33,900 nucleotides of DNA from an uncultured bacterium (GCA_902761275.1 CACWJS010000010.1:1-33900); one strand, 5' to 3'. Counted from the stretch's first letter, positions 25,034 through 33,434 are shown. The notes: generated by a model not told the origin, from the letters alone. Made by a program: numbers and translations.

Positions 25034-26557
25034 CTACCAGTTGAACCAGTCCAGCCAAGACCAGAAGCCAGTATGCTTCTTGTTGCGGTCTTCAAGCTCC
25101 TGCTTCGTGTCTTTCTGCGCGGCAGGATACGTATTGGACGTCTCCTGGTCAAGAGGAATCTCGATCTGAGGCGTGGCGTCGCCCTTCACAAGCCTGGGGC
25201 AGACCAGCACAAGCAGCTGACTTGCCTGCTTCATGTCTCCATGCTCCGAGACAAACCAGTTCAGAACCGGCGTGTTGCGCAGGATCGGCAGCCCCGACTG
25301 CTGCGTTTCCTGGGCAATGCGCTTGGAGCCTGCGATGGCAATCGTCTTGTTCAGTTCGCAGAACACAGTCTGTTTTGTCGTGTCCTCCTTCAGATTGTAC
25401 GAGTCCTCGGAGGCGCCAAGAAGATACGAGTTTACGAGATCGAGATTCAGCCTGGTCTTCGTCGGAGACACCAGGCCTCCCTTTACGGTGATGGTAAGCC
25501 CGTAGTTTATGTTCTGCAGGCTGCCGTTCTCTATGCCGTTCACCTTCGTGTATATCGTGCCGCCGGTATGTAGCTTGCCGCCTTCCGGATCGTTGTTCAG
25601 GAAGCTGACATACCCGGCGCTGTACGTGCGCGAAAGGCCGTTCTTCGCCAGAAAGGAAACGGTGCTGTCCATGTTGCCGCCGAACGTCGCCGACTTCGCC
25701 TGCGTCTGGCCGCCGTGGAAAAGCTCATACAGATAATTGATTCCGACCGAAAGAGTGGGCGTACTCGAAGATCCTATGCGGTCAAGATCGTCATCAGATA
25801 TTCCAACGTACACGACATCCACCTGCAGCAGCGTCTCGACGAGCGAAAGATTGACGATCGCCCGTATCAAGCCCTTTGACTCGTCCGTTGCGCCAGACGT
25901 AGTCAACCATGTCTGGGTTGCGAGAATCTGGTGGACTTTGGAAATCTCACCTTCACTGTAGAGCTGTCCGCTTAGCGTGATTGCATCAGGTGCGATATTC
26001 ATTGCAATCTCGCCGTCCTTCGGGAACTCACCTTCGGCCGCGAACACAAAACCGGCGTCGACAAGCATCTTCTTCAAGTTCATGAGCGTGGACGTGGAGG
26101 GACGGAACACCGCAAAGTTCACGCAGCTCCCCGCATAACTCGGCAACACCTTCTGCAGGAAGTTCCAGTGGTCTGCCTGCGTCACCGTGCCGCGAATCAC
26201 GATCTTGTCCTCGTTTATGGATATGTCGAGCTCGGTCAGGGCGTCAAGATCCGTCCGTAGTTGCTTCAAGACTCTGGAGAGATTGGACTTGACAGACACC
26301 GAGTACTCCTTCCTCAGTCCGTTGCCGCTGGCGATGACGTCAAAGTCGCAGACCGCATTCGCCATGATGCGCAATTGAGACTCGGTAGCCTCCACGCGCA
26401 CCTTGTCGTTGTTTCCGGGAATGACCCTGAAGCTCTCCACGACAAACGGGACCGTAATGGTCTTTGACGTCCCCACGATCATGCTAACGCGCTCGCTTTC
26501 CGCAAATGCCACCAGGCCCGCGAAAGCAAACGCCGACAGGATTATTGCCTTTTTCAT
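25034..26557 (-). CDS. cpaC: Outer-membrane secretin of the Tad system (CpaC/RcpA)
   Basis: A 507-residue protein with a signal peptide (MKKAIILSAFAFAGLVAFAE). The N-terminal part has the pilus/MSHA-secretin domain beginning with VSMIVGTSKTITVP and a BON-like segment with LDISINEDKIVIRGTV (about 100-140). The C-terminal half is the secretin domain: LQVDVVYVGISDDDL, then INYGLTITVKGGLVSPTKTR, KTIAIAGSKRIAQETQQSGL and a terminal QLLVLVCPRLVKG. It forms the outer-membrane channel for the pilus. The frame is open up to 26671, overlapping cpaB; the ATG at 26557 is chosen for the signal peptide and AAGGAG 7 bases upstream. The C-terminus ends in a Trp-rich GFWSWLDWFNW, unusual and possibly a membrane-anchoring or pilotin-binding tail. 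Confidence 0.93.
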   Translation of the reverse strand: MKKAIILSAFAFAGLVAFAESERVSMIVGTSKTITVPFVVESFRVIPGNNDKVRVEATESQLRIMANAVCDFDVIASGNGLRKEYSVSVKSNLSRVLKQLRTDLDALTELDISINEDKIVIRGTVTQADHWNFLQKVLPSYAGSCVNFAVFRPSTSTLMNLKKMLVDAGFVFAAEGEFPKDGEIAMNIAPDAITLSGQLYSEGEISKVHQILATQTWLTTSGATDESKGLIRAIVNLSLVETLLQVDVVYVGISDDDLDRIGSSSTPTLSVGINYLYELFHGGQTQAKSATFGGNMDSTVSFLAKNGLSRTYSAGYVSFLNNDPEGGKLHTGGTIYTKVNGIENGSLQNINYGLTITVKGGLVSPTKTRLNLDLVNSYLLGASEDSYNLKEDTTKQTVFCELNKTIAIAGSKRIAQETQQSGLPILRNTPVLNWFVSEHGDMKQASQLLVLVCPRLVKGDATPQIEIPLDQETSNTYPAAQKDTKQELEDRNKKHTGFWSWLDWFNW

Positions 26558-26558
26558 G

Positions 26559-27329
26559 TTATTTCTCCTTTGTGCTTGAAGCATTGACCTCGAACGGTAC
26601 AAGCGGAATTTCGATGTTCTGAAGTCCCTTAACCATTTCCGTAAGGGCTGAATCCTCGAATTTGCCGCCATCCGACCTGTTCAAAGCATTGTCGTCCTTC
26701 TTCTTTCGAAGAATAGGATACAGCGCGGCATTGCGCTGTATCGCGGTAAGGGCAATCGCCTGTTGCGGAGGCATCGAGAGCAGCACGCCATTGCCGTTTA
26801 TCGCCAAGATGCTGACGCGAGGATAGACAACCGTAGTCACCGTGCGGTTGATCATCTCCACGCCCGCATCCGCATTCTTGCCGCGCTTTACGGCCTCTTT
26901 GTAGGTAAAAGTGCCGACGATGGCGATGTCATCACCAGGCTGGAGCATCTTCAGAAGAGTTGTATCTGCGAACTTTACAGGCACTCCCCACTGCCCGTCG
27001 CCCAAAGCCCGACTCTTGCTTTGATCAAGTTCAATGTCTAGATAAAGTATATAATCCCCCTTCATTATCGGCCGCTTCGCTCGCTGATTGTAGGTAAAAG
27101 CCATGTTGGAGACGTCTATGGCGTTCTTCGGGACTGCGCTTTCGGGAACGGATTTGACTCCAACCCTACTTTCGGGAATCAACTCCCCTGCCGCCACGTC
27201 GCCGGTAACAATCAAGACCTGGCGTTTCTTTTCCTCGGGCTTGTCCTCCCTCTGCATCGTCTTGCTGACGGCGAAAACGGCCGCCAAACCCAACAGGACT
27301 GCAGTAATCAATGGTATTGCATTTTTCAT
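26559..27329 (-). CDS. cpaB: Flp pilus assembly protein CpaB/RcpC
   Basis: A 256-residue protein with an N-terminal membrane anchor (MKNAIPLITAVLLGLAAVFA), then an SAF-like domain (VLIVTGDVAAGELIPESRV... about 38-100) and a CpaB/RcpC domain with LKMLQPGDDIAIVGTF and VSILAINGN. CpaB proteins are periplasmic, associate with the secretin and may bind peptidoglycan. It is of normal length and sits immediately before the secretin gene, as in most Tad loci. The ATG at 27329 has AAGGAG 10 bases upstream. Its stop is 1 base from the secretin start, so translation is coupled. Confidence 0.9.
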   Translation of the reverse strand: MKNAIPLITAVLLGLAAVFAVSKTMQREDKPEEKKRQVLIVTGDVAAGELIPESRVGVKSVPESAVPKNAIDVSNMAFTYNQRAKRPIMKGDYILYLDIELDQSKSRALGDGQWGVPVKFADTTLLKMLQPGDDIAIVGTFTYKEAVKRGKNADAGVEMINRTVTTVVYPRVSILAINGNGVLLSMPPQQAIALTAIQRNAALYPILRKKKDDNALNRSDGGKFEDSALTEMVKGLQNIEIPLVPFEVNASSTKEK

Positions 27330-27347
27330 GCCTGCACGGCTCCTTCT

Positions 27348-28793
27348 TCATCTTGAGTTTTTCACGGGCAACAGCCATTGCCGAACGGCTTCGTCCTTCA
27401 GCGCCACCGATACGAGCTTGGCGCCTTGTTGCTGCGTAAGCCATGACGGTGCGGCAGCCTCCACAGAACCAAGCTCGACATCATCGAGCGAGAACTGCAC
27501 CGGCTGTACATCCAATCCCTCGGCCGATATCGTCCCGGCGATCGTGCCACGGTAGACAAAGCCGCCGCCTGAAGGAACAAGCCTAACGGAATACACCGCG
27601 ACCGTCGGCACGATCCGGACCGCACCCTCTTCACCTCGCTTCACATTGACGCCTGCCCGCGCCAATGCACCCGCAAGCTCGCTGTCAAACGTCGCGGCAA
27701 CAGACTTCGGCATGGACGTCGGCGCGGTCACCGGCAGGACGACAGTACCTGACGGCGGCGGGGCAAGCACTTCATCCAAGACGGCCGGTATCTGCGGAAG
27801 AAGCGCGTCGATGGAACGTGCGGAAATCACACGGGCCCTTTTCGTATCTATCTCCGCAGTGGAGGCGTCGAACACCTTGAACGTCATCACGCGCGTCTCG
27901 CCAACCACTCCGACAGTCGTCGCTAGAAGTCTTGAAACCGTCTTGATCCTCCTGATGCGGGCGCGGCTCTGCGCCGAAAGGTCCACAAGGTCGGACGAAG
28001 TGGTGAACCCGATCTCCTCCTGCATCCTGGGAAGGTCGCTTCGAGATATTATGCGGAACGATCCGCCACGAGCCGAGCTTTCCAGCAAGTCCCAGAGAAT
28101 CATGGCCTCCTTCTCGGCAACGCCGTCTCCGGCCTCGGGCTTCAGGATGGCAAGCGACGGGCGCGAATCGGCGGGAACTGTGTTCGCCGGAGCACTGCGC
28201 CCCGCTGTCCCAGCGGGCGCAGGCAGGCCGGGGACAGTCCCTGACGCCGCAGGGGACCCGCCTTCCCCCTCAAAAAACTCAATCACCTCGTCTGCGGCCT
28301 GCTCTATGGCCGAATGCATGAGGTTGTGGAAGATGTTGTTGTCGAACTGCGCCTCGCTTATTGGGCGGCGCTCCTCGTAAGTGCTGGTGACAGCCTTCGC
28401 GAACAATATGTCGCTCCCGCGATAGAGGGTCACTATGACATCGAGCGACCACACTGTCGTCTTTGTGGAATGTCCGTACGTCTGTCCATTGAACTCGTTT
28501 TCCTTCGAGCGGAGAAACGACACCGTCGCCGCGACACGATGCGTCGCGTTGGACACGGACGCAGTGCATGTAAACGGCCTGCCGCCCCTCGCAAGGCGGG
28601 CGTGCAGATACTCCCGTCCGAGTGCGACCGACTGTGCATCTACGTCACGGCCGCCTTTTGACGACGGATCGAACGACGCGGCCGTTCGCATTGCCTCAAC
28701 ATACACGCGCGGGCAAACGGCATTTGTGCTAGACTCGCCCGCAGAGGCTGCGAGCGCAGCTGCGAACAGCAAGATGACGATCAGTCGTTTCAT
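27348..28793 (-). CDS. Secreted CsgG-like protein
   Basis: A 481-residue protein with a signal peptide (MKRLIVILLFAAALAASAGE). The N-terminal half is an unrecognised mixed domain (about 25-185). A Pro/Ala/Gly linker (190-222) follows. The C-terminal half begins SLAILKPEAGDGVAEKEAM and continues FRIISRSDLPRMQEEIGF and RIRRIKTVSRLLATTVGVVG, the pattern of CsgG/FlgO-like domains that occur in outer-membrane transport or assembly factors: a short beta-strand, helix, and a residue-rich 'which component is degenerate' region. There is no lipobox Cys at the cut site. The ATG at 28793 is chosen because it starts the signal peptide and has AGGA 9 bases upstream. It directly precedes cpaB, linking the envelope set to the pilus genes. 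The family call is moderate. Confidence 0.65.
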   Translation of the reverse strand: MKRLIVILLFAAALAASAGESSTNAVCPRVYVEAMRTAASFDPSSKGGRDVDAQSVALGREYLHARLARGGRPFTCTASVSNATHRVAATVSFLRSKENEFNGQTYGHSTKTTVWSLDVIVTLYRGSDILFAKAVTSTYEERRPISEAQFDNNIFHNLMHSAIEQAADEVIEFFEGEGGSPAASGTVPGLPAPAGTAGRSAPANTVPADSRPSLAILKPEAGDGVAEKEAMILWDLLESSARGGSFRIISRSDLPRMQEEIGFTTSSDLVDLSAQSRARIRRIKTVSRLLATTVGVVGETRVMTFKVFDASTAEIDTKRARVISARSIDALLPQIPAVLDEVLAPPPSGTVVLPVTAPTSMPKSVAATFDSELAGALARAGVNVKRGEEGAVRIVPTVAVYSVRLVPSGGGFVYRGTIAGTISAEGLDVQPVQFSLDDVELGSVEAAAPSWLTQQQGAKLVSVALKDEAVRQWLLPVKNSR

Positions 28794-28817
28794 GCGTATT
28801 TTCCTATATGGCAGCCA

Positions 28818-28857
28818 ATCCGGCCGAGCACGCCGATTCAACGGCTCCCGGCCGGAT
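28818..28857 (-). other. Strong stem-loop between two operon genes
   Basis: ATCCGGCCG (28818-28826) pairs perfectly with CGGCCGGAT (28849-28857), a 9-bp GC-rich stem, and the loop can form a further GCCG/CGGC helix. On the transcribed (minus) strand it is not followed by a U-tract, so it is not an ordinary intrinsic terminator. It lies in the 74-base gap between the 118-aa lipoprotein gene and the CsgG-like gene, the boundary just ahead of the pilus genes. mRNA processing or partial attenuation is possible. Confidence 0.65.
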
Positions 28858-28867
28858 CAGTCCCGGT

Positions 28868-29224
28868 TTACCTCGTTCCGACGTTGTTAGTCTTGACCGG
28901 CGTACCAGTCACACGCGTCGTAAGCACATAGACCCACCATAGGTTGATTGTCTGGTAATCTACCGCCATTTCAACAAGCGCGTCGGCGCCGGCCGCCTTG
29001 CGAAGCGCGGTCTTGAGCGCACGGCGCTGCGGGGATCCCGGAAGACCGACGCCAAAACCCAACACGGACACTTGCGTGTCGGTGCCTTCCACCTCCTCGC
29101 CAAGCACAGTATAGCGTCCCTGCTCAACAGGTTTTGACGCATATGTGAAGCTATTCGGTGTCGTCGTGCATCCAGTTATCGCCGCCACAACCACTCCCAT
29201 TGCGATTATTTTTATCATTTTCAT
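28868..29224 (-). CDS. Small lipoprotein, TRL-like
   Basis: A 118-residue lipoprotein: signal MKMIKIIAMGVVVAAITGC with the acylated Cys at residue 19. The mature part has VSVLGFGVGLPGSPQRRALKTALRKA, then ADALVEMAVDYQTINLWWVY and TTRVTGTPVK. This resembles TRL-like and related small bacterial lipoproteins, in which a glycine-rich turn is followed by a helix and a beta-hairpin ending in VTGxxV; the call is by pattern only. Absence of Asp at +2 suits outer-membrane sorting in Gram-negative bacteria. The first of two near ATGs is used, with AAGGG 9 bases upstream. Confidence 0.7.
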   Translation of the reverse strand: MKMIKIIAMGVVVAAITGCTTTPNSFTYASKPVEQGRYTVLGEEVEGTDTQVSVLGFGVGLPGSPQRRALKTALRKAAGADALVEMAVDYQTINLWWVYVLTTRVTGTPVKTNNVGTR

Positions 29225-29255
29225 TTTTTATTTCCCTTATGTTTTTTTTGTTTTC

Positions 29256-29273
29256 CGTCCAGACCGCTGGACG
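29256..29273 (-). other. Perfect 7-bp hairpin after the 389-aa lipoprotein gene
   Basis: CGTCCAG (29256-29262) and CTGGACG (29267-29273) form a perfect stem with a 4-base loop, 7 bases after the upstream stop codon. On the transcribed strand the downstream bases are A-rich and not U-rich, so it does not look like an intrinsic terminator in the operon direction. It may protect the 3' end of a processed mRNA. Confidence 0.55.
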
Positions 29274-29280
29274 TAAATCG

Positions 29281-30450
29281 TCAATAGACAACTCGGAATG
29301 AACAATAAGTCAGCATATACCGCTGGTCCGTCTTGAAATCGTCAAAACGAACCATGGCTTTCCCTCCCTCTTTTCCGCTCTGCTGTACACCAGCCCGATT
29401 GTCCATTTCCTTCATTACATACGCCTTGAGGTCGTCAGACGCTTTCTCCGCCGACTTCCCCATAAAGCCAAAGTCCGCCACGCATGTTCCGGACAATGTT
29501 GTCGGATCGTAGTTGAGAACCATTGCAGACCGCTCAAATGCCGTGAACGACACATCCCATTCGCGTCCGCTTCCAGCGAACCGACTTTTGTCATAGACCA
29601 GCCGCACACGGGAAGCCTCCACGCCAAGCTGATTCTCGCACCTCTGCTCCAATTGCGCGCGCAACCAATTCGCGGCACGCCCCTCGTCCCAATCGTTGCA
29701 GGCTAGGACACAAGTCCCCTGAACGACGCCGGCATCATTCTTGGGCTTGATTTCAAACGACCTGAACGATGGTTTCCTCACCTTTCCCGAATCTGGCGAA
29801 ACACTCTCAAGCCGGGCTATCAGCGTACGGTCTGCCGCAATGTCTTCCAGGAATGCGGACGCGACCCCCTGTATGCACTTGTACACCGAATTCGGGACGA
29901 GATTGCCTCCATCCCATGGTAGCTCCGCATCAGCCCGATAGACCTTTTCATGGCAAACCACATTTCTGCCCACATCCAGAATCTCTATCCTCACGGTGAC
30001 CGAGCTCTTGACCGAGCCCTCGTTGCGCGTGACAATAATGCCCATGACATCCACAGAAATCCTTACCGCAGGTTGCTGATCGCCAACAAGAGGATGGAAA
30101 TGTTCTGACACTGCATGAAGAAACTGGTCTTTCACGAGAGAAGCCACGGGGACTGCCGCGACGGTCTCAGACGTGCCCCACAACATCGTTTTTGTCATGA
30201 ACACACTGTCTATGTCTGAAGGAAAAACTATCTGCGTGGGGACCTCCTCGATGCGCCGAAGCTCAGGAAACACAAAAGTCGCAAATTCCCCGAACCGAAC
30301 GGGTTCTTGCAGTTTGCGCCTACCGTCAAAAGACACCCCCATGCCTTCGATGGAGAACCCCTCTGGCTTGATGCTTTCGCAACCAGCCAACACCAGCATC
30401 GCAAAGCCACCGAAAGCCAAGATAGGAACTCTGTAGCTCAACTTTGTCAT
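29281..30450 (-). CDS. Lipoprotein of unknown function
   Basis: A 389-residue lipoprotein with signal MTKLSYRVPILAFGGFAMLVLAGC broken at Cys24 (lipobox LAGC). The mature protein has an N-terminal GFSIEGMGVSFDGRRKL segment, then VRISVDVMGIIVTRNEGSVK with alternating beta pattern and helical SAFLEDIAAD, like other lipoproteins that carry LpoB/CsgG-type folds, though I do not see a clear family signature. The C-terminal part has four to five beta-strands with VRLVYDKSRFAGSGREWDV. The frame is open up to 30525; the ATG at 30450 is chosen for the lipoprotein signal and AAGGAAGG upstream. It lies 35 bases after the LpoB-like gene. Confidence 0.75.
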   Translation of the reverse strand: MTKLSYRVPILAFGGFAMLVLAGCESIKPEGFSIEGMGVSFDGRRKLQEPVRFGEFATFVFPELRRIEEVPTQIVFPSDIDSVFMTKTMLWGTSETVAAVPVASLVKDQFLHAVSEHFHPLVGDQQPAVRISVDVMGIIVTRNEGSVKSSVTVRIEILDVGRNVVCHEKVYRADAELPWDGGNLVPNSVYKCIQGVASAFLEDIAADRTLIARLESVSPDSGKVRKPSFRSFEIKPKNDAGVVQGTCVLACNDWDEGRAANWLRAQLEQRCENQLGVEASRVRLVYDKSRFAGSGREWDVSFTAFERSAMVLNYDPTTLSGTCVADFGFMGKSAEKASDDLKAYVMKEMDNRAGVQQSGKEGGKAMVRFDDFKTDQRYMLTYCSFRVVY

Positions 30451-30485
30451 CTTTTGCCTTCCTTCCTTGCTGTGAATGTAAACCG

Positions 30486-31112
30486 TCACTCGTACTTGAC
30501 TGTTGGCTGCGCCGTGTCGCTCCAAAATACCGTGCCCGTGGAGGTGTCTGTCATCTCCAGATTCAGGAAATGGTGGTAGACAACCCTGTCTCCATCGTCG
30601 GTGCGCTCACGTTTCAACTCGCCGGTCAAGATAAAGTCAGCAGAAGTATATTCGCCTATGCTCTGGAGATTTGCCGGGTTTTCCCCGTCGTCCACCGCCG
30701 CGACAACGGTCTTCTTCATCTGCGACCGCCTGGCATAGTCGATCACCTCGAACAACCTCGTCTTCCGGAGCTGCGATATGATTTCGCGATATGTCTGGCC
30801 GGTGGCGACAGAATCGCTGCGTCCGTCGCCGGTATTGTTCTCAATGGGTCGGACGGCGACCGTCGGAAGAACCCTTCCTGCGTCAGCGGCTCTTTTCTTG
30901 GCGGCATCGTACTGCGTAGTGAACATCGGATCAGTCTTCATCTGTTCGAACACCCTGACGATCGAGAGGTGCTTTTGTGTATACTCCATACGGTCGGTTT
31001 TCCCGAACACGTCGTCGTTCGGGTCCATGTAGCCGCGACGAGGGCCCGGGCGCATGGACTCGCAGCCCGCCGCTACAAATGCCAAAACTACTGCCAAAAG
31101 CATCTTGTCCAT
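30486..31112 (-). CDS. LpoB-like lipoprotein (penicillin-binding protein activator family)
   Basis: A 208-residue lipoprotein. Signal MDKMLLAVVLAFVAAGC gives acylated Cys17 (lipobox AAGC). The mature domain has the LpoB pattern: LPTVAVRPIENNTGD, REIISQLRKTRLFEVID, ADFILTGELKRERT and a final HHFLNLEMTDTSTGTVFWS. LpoB in E. coli activates PBP1b from the outer membrane through peptidoglycan pores. Whether this one does so here is unknown; the same fold occurs in other assembly lipoproteins. The frame extends upstream over the neighbour. The ATG at 31112 is chosen because GGAGG lies 9 bases upstream, while the ATG at 31127 has no such site. In E. coli lpoB sits beside ycfL; here a YcfL-like gene is two genes upstream. 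Confidence 0.82.
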   Translation of the reverse strand: MDKMLLAVVLAFVAAGCESMRPGPRRGYMDPNDDVFGKTDRMEYTQKHLSIVRVFEQMKTDPMFTTQYDAAKKRAADAGRVLPTVAVRPIENNTGDGRSDSVATGQTYREIISQLRKTRLFEVIDYARRSQMKKTVVAAVDDGENPANLQSIGEYTSADFILTGELKRERTDDGDRVVYHHFLNLEMTDTSTGTVFWSDTAQPTVKYE

Positions 31113-31132
31113 TTTTATTGCCTCCATGTTGA

Positions 31133-32221
31133 CTACTTTACGCCATTGACGGCCTCGCCGGCCTTCTTGAGAATCGCGTCCGTCGTCTCGACGGGCTTTT
31201 CGGAGCCACCAGCCGGCTTGAGTCCAAGGTCTGGCGATTCTATCTTTCCGGAGCCCCAGTTCCACTTTGTGAGAACTTGCGGCATGCCCTCTATGCGCGT
31301 GTGCGAACTGGCAAGGTACTGCGCATACCCCTTCGCCTTCTCCGTGCGGCAAAAATCGTCCGTCGCACCAGACTTGTGCGCCCTGTCGAGAAGCTCCGCA
31401 AAATACGCGTCGTCCTTCGCCCTGCGCCGCCCCTCTTCCGTCGGCTCGAGGGTTACCAGATACGTCGAGTTGGCCATGAACATCGCCCGCACATTGTAGG
31501 GCAACGCAAACGGATATGATACCGTAAGGTTGTGGTTGCCAGGCGAAACTGGAATCTGCAGCGGAGCCTCGCCAATAGTCCCGGCCGTTCCATAGGAGAA
31601 CCCGTCAATCGACACGTCGGCGCCAGGATAGTTGCATCCAAACGCAACCATGACCTTATTGGCTGCGTCCTGCTCCCATTTCACGCCGGCCATCTTCGAC
31701 AGGAACATTGAAGACCCCTGCTTGCAGAGTTCCGATATAAGTTGGGAGTATATCGGCCGATTGTTTGTCTTGTACTCGTTCAAGGTGTACTTGCGAGACA
31801 AAACCGTAACCTCCTCGCCGCCGACGCTGGCTCCGCTGGGGATTCGCTTCGCCTGCAATGTCATCGTCACGGACAGCTGCCTTACCGCCCCTGCCGTCTC
31901 AATCTCCGAGACATCGTCTATCGAGGCCGTTATCAAGGCCTGTGCACCGAGGTTCTCGGCAAGCCGCGTTGCAGCGGAAGCCGGCATCTTCTCGCCCCAC
32001 ACGCCTCGGTTCTGGTCATCTCCAACAGCGTCGTTAGGGTCGATGATTTCGAACTGCCCGTTTCCGGAAAGAGCAGTGGAGAGCCGCGTTCCCACGTTCG
32101 AAAGCGGCTTCTTGAACTCCTCGGACGCATGGTTCTGCACGACAAGCATGGCCTTGACGGCGTCAGCATGTGCTAGCCCTGGCAATACGGCGCAAAAAAG
32201 AATTGGCAACAGTTTCTTCAT
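31133..32221 (-). CDS. Secreted CsgG/PEGA-like protein
   Basis: A 362-residue protein with signal peptide MKKLLPILFCAVLPGLAHA. The N-terminal domain (about 20-150) has NVGTRLSTALSGNGQFEIID and AATRLAENLGAQALITASI, a CsgG/LpoB-like pattern. About residues 198-245 look like a PEGA-type beta domain: PGADVSIDGFSYGTAGT, APLQIPVSPGNHNLTVSYP. The tail is Lys/Gly-rich. PEGA domains are extracytoplasmic surface-layer-associated modules. The ATG at 32221 has AGGAG 7 bases upstream. It is followed by the LpoB-like gene after 20 bases and shares its fold by eye. Function as an envelope assembly factor is inference. Confidence 0.72.
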   Translation of the reverse strand: MKKLLPILFCAVLPGLAHADAVKAMLVVQNHASEEFKKPLSNVGTRLSTALSGNGQFEIIDPNDAVGDDQNRGVWGEKMPASAATRLAENLGAQALITASIDDVSEIETAGAVRQLSVTMTLQAKRIPSGASVGGEEVTVLSRKYTLNEYKTNNRPIYSQLISELCKQGSSMFLSKMAGVKWEQDAANKVMVAFGCNYPGADVSIDGFSYGTAGTIGEAPLQIPVSPGNHNLTVSYPFALPYNVRAMFMANSTYLVTLEPTEEGRRRAKDDAYFAELLDRAHKSGATDDFCRTEKAKGYAQYLASSHTRIEGMPQVLTKWNWGSGKIESPDLGLKPAGGSEKPVETTDAILKKAGEAVNGVK

Positions 32222-32251
32222 ATCGTTACTCCTGCGTGTAGTTTGTTTCGG

Positions 32252-32644
32252 TCATTCTCCAGCTCGGCGAATCGACAATCGGAAATCGTCCGTTCCCTGC
32301 AAGGGCGACACGGCCTCCAGCGGCACAACGTCGCGCCCATGGAACACGACGGGACGCCACGGCGTCGACGCATGCGTCTGCACCATTCCCTGCTTTGTCT
32401 TCCACTCGAACCTGTATTGGCACGGATAGTCCTGCTGGTTGGTGTTCTGCACCATCACCTGAACGTGCAGGAATCCTTCCGGGGTACGCTCCATCGCGTC
32501 CTGCACCATATTCAGATTTAGGGCAAACGCGGCGTCCTCTATGTAAAGATGCCCCTTCTCCACCCATACGCCGCTGGTCTTGGGCGAAAGGCACCCGGCA
32601 AACGCCAGGAAGGCCGTGACAACTGCGATTTTGCTGATTTTCAT
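32252..32644 (-). CDS. DUF1425/YcfL-like lipoprotein
   Basis: A 130-residue lipoprotein: signal MKISKIAVVTAFLAFAGC with Cys18 (lipobox FAGC). The mature domain has VQVMVQNTNQQDYPCQYRFE, a Trp-containing strand, PLEAVSPLQGTDDFRLSIRR at the end, the YcfL pattern (strand pair, YRFxW, ...FRLxIR). YcfL is an outer-membrane lipoprotein of unknown function found next to lpoB in enterobacteria, so its co-occurrence with an LpoB-like gene here supports the call. The frame is open up to 32671; the ATG at 32644 is chosen for the lipoprotein signal and GGGAGG 9 bases before it. Confidence 0.82.
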   Translation of the reverse strand: MKISKIAVVTAFLAFAGCLSPKTSGVWVEKGHLYIEDAAFALNLNMVQDAMERTPEGFLHVQVMVQNTNQQDYPCQYRFEWKTKQGMVQTHASTPWRPVVFHGRDVVPLEAVSPLQGTDDFRLSIRRAGE

Positions 32645-32660
32645 TTGTAGTGTCCTCCCG

Positions 32661-33326
32661 TCAGAATGCAAAGTTCAGTACAGGCATCACAGGCACGGAT
32701 GAATCGCGATTGACGTTTATGACGCCAATCTGGAAGCCCTCCAGCTGCTCGGAGAAGTTGAACGCGCCAATCTGGAGGCCAGAGCCCTTCTCTGCAAAGT
32801 TGAAGGCGCCGATCTGGACACCACCTAACCTGCCGACTTTGTTGGCTATTGCGATCTGGAGACCGGAAAATGCGCCTTCCGTCCAACAGAACCCAGCAGC
32901 AAGCTGGAGACCGCTGAAGTTCCAGTCGGCGCGATTGAATATCCCCGCAATCTGCAAGGCTCCGTCCGAGGTTCCAACACGGTTGTACAGTCCCGATATT
33001 TCAAGTCCCCCCATCTCCTGGTCGGTTATGCCGCCTAGGACACCAAGGTCAAGCCCGTACACACAACGATGACGCCCGACAAAAAGATTAAAACGAAGCA
33101 ACACGACATCCCACGATTCATTGGGCGTCTCAACCTTCGGCATCAAAGCGAAACCAAAAGGCTGTTCGCCAACCATTGGACGTTCTGGCAACGGCTTGAT
33201 TTCGCGCGTCTGGACAAGCGGCTCCTGCGCCGCCGCGTCGTATTTTCGCACAGATACCTCCTGTGCTTGCACCGACAGCAAAACGCACCCGCCAAGTACT
33301 GCAAGACCAATTCGCAGTCTTCCCAT
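32661..33326 (-). CDS. LA_2272-type surface repeat protein
   Basis: A 221-residue protein with signal peptide (MGRLRIGLAVLGGCVLLSVQ, cut about AQA). The C-terminal half holds short glycine-rich repeats such as GLQIGAFNFAEKGSGLQIG, GFQIGVINVN and GLQIAIANKVGRLGG. This GLQIGxxN pattern defines the LA_2272/LA_2273 family of surface repeat proteins, probably a beta-rich outer-membrane fold. The N-terminal 75 residues are a polar linker. The frame is open to 33449 but the upstream part crosses the terminator; the ATG at 33326 is chosen for the signal peptide with GGAAAGG upstream. A GTG one codon earlier is the alternative. It is the first gene after the leader and so the likely 5' gene of the operon. 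Confidence 0.82.
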   Translation of the reverse strand: MGRLRIGLAVLGGCVLLSVQAQEVSVRKYDAAAQEPLVQTREIKPLPERPMVGEQPFGFALMPKVETPNESWDVVLLRFNLFVGRHRCVYGLDLGVLGGITDQEMGGLEISGLYNRVGTSDGALQIAGIFNRADWNFSGLQLAAGFCWTEGAFSGLQIAIANKVGRLGGVQIGAFNFAEKGSGLQIGAFNFSEQLEGFQIGVINVNRDSSVPVMPVLNFAF

Positions 33327-33386
33327 CACGCATCCTTTCCTTGCCCCCTTTTGTTTCGTACATGCAGGAACACGCTGCCGAGGGGC

Positions 33387-33434
33387 AAAAAAAAGCGGCG
33401 CACTCCCTAAATCACATCTTCTGGAGGCGCCGCT
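33387..33434 (-). terminator. Intrinsic terminator upstream of the operon's first gene
   Basis: On the minus strand AGCGGCGC (33427-33434) pairs perfectly with GCGCCGCT (33394-33401), and CTCC/GGAG (33423-33426 with 33403-33406) extends it across a one-base bulge. Eight U follow (33387-33394). It lies 60 bases before the ATG at 33326 and downstream of the promoter at 33746-33775. Its 5' arm overlaps the 3' arm of an alternative hairpin (see leader RNA). Confidence 0.8.

Noticed and set aside
29256..29273. Intrinsic terminator for the lipoprotein gene
   Set aside because: The stem is perfect, but on the transcribed strand it is followed by A and not U residues.
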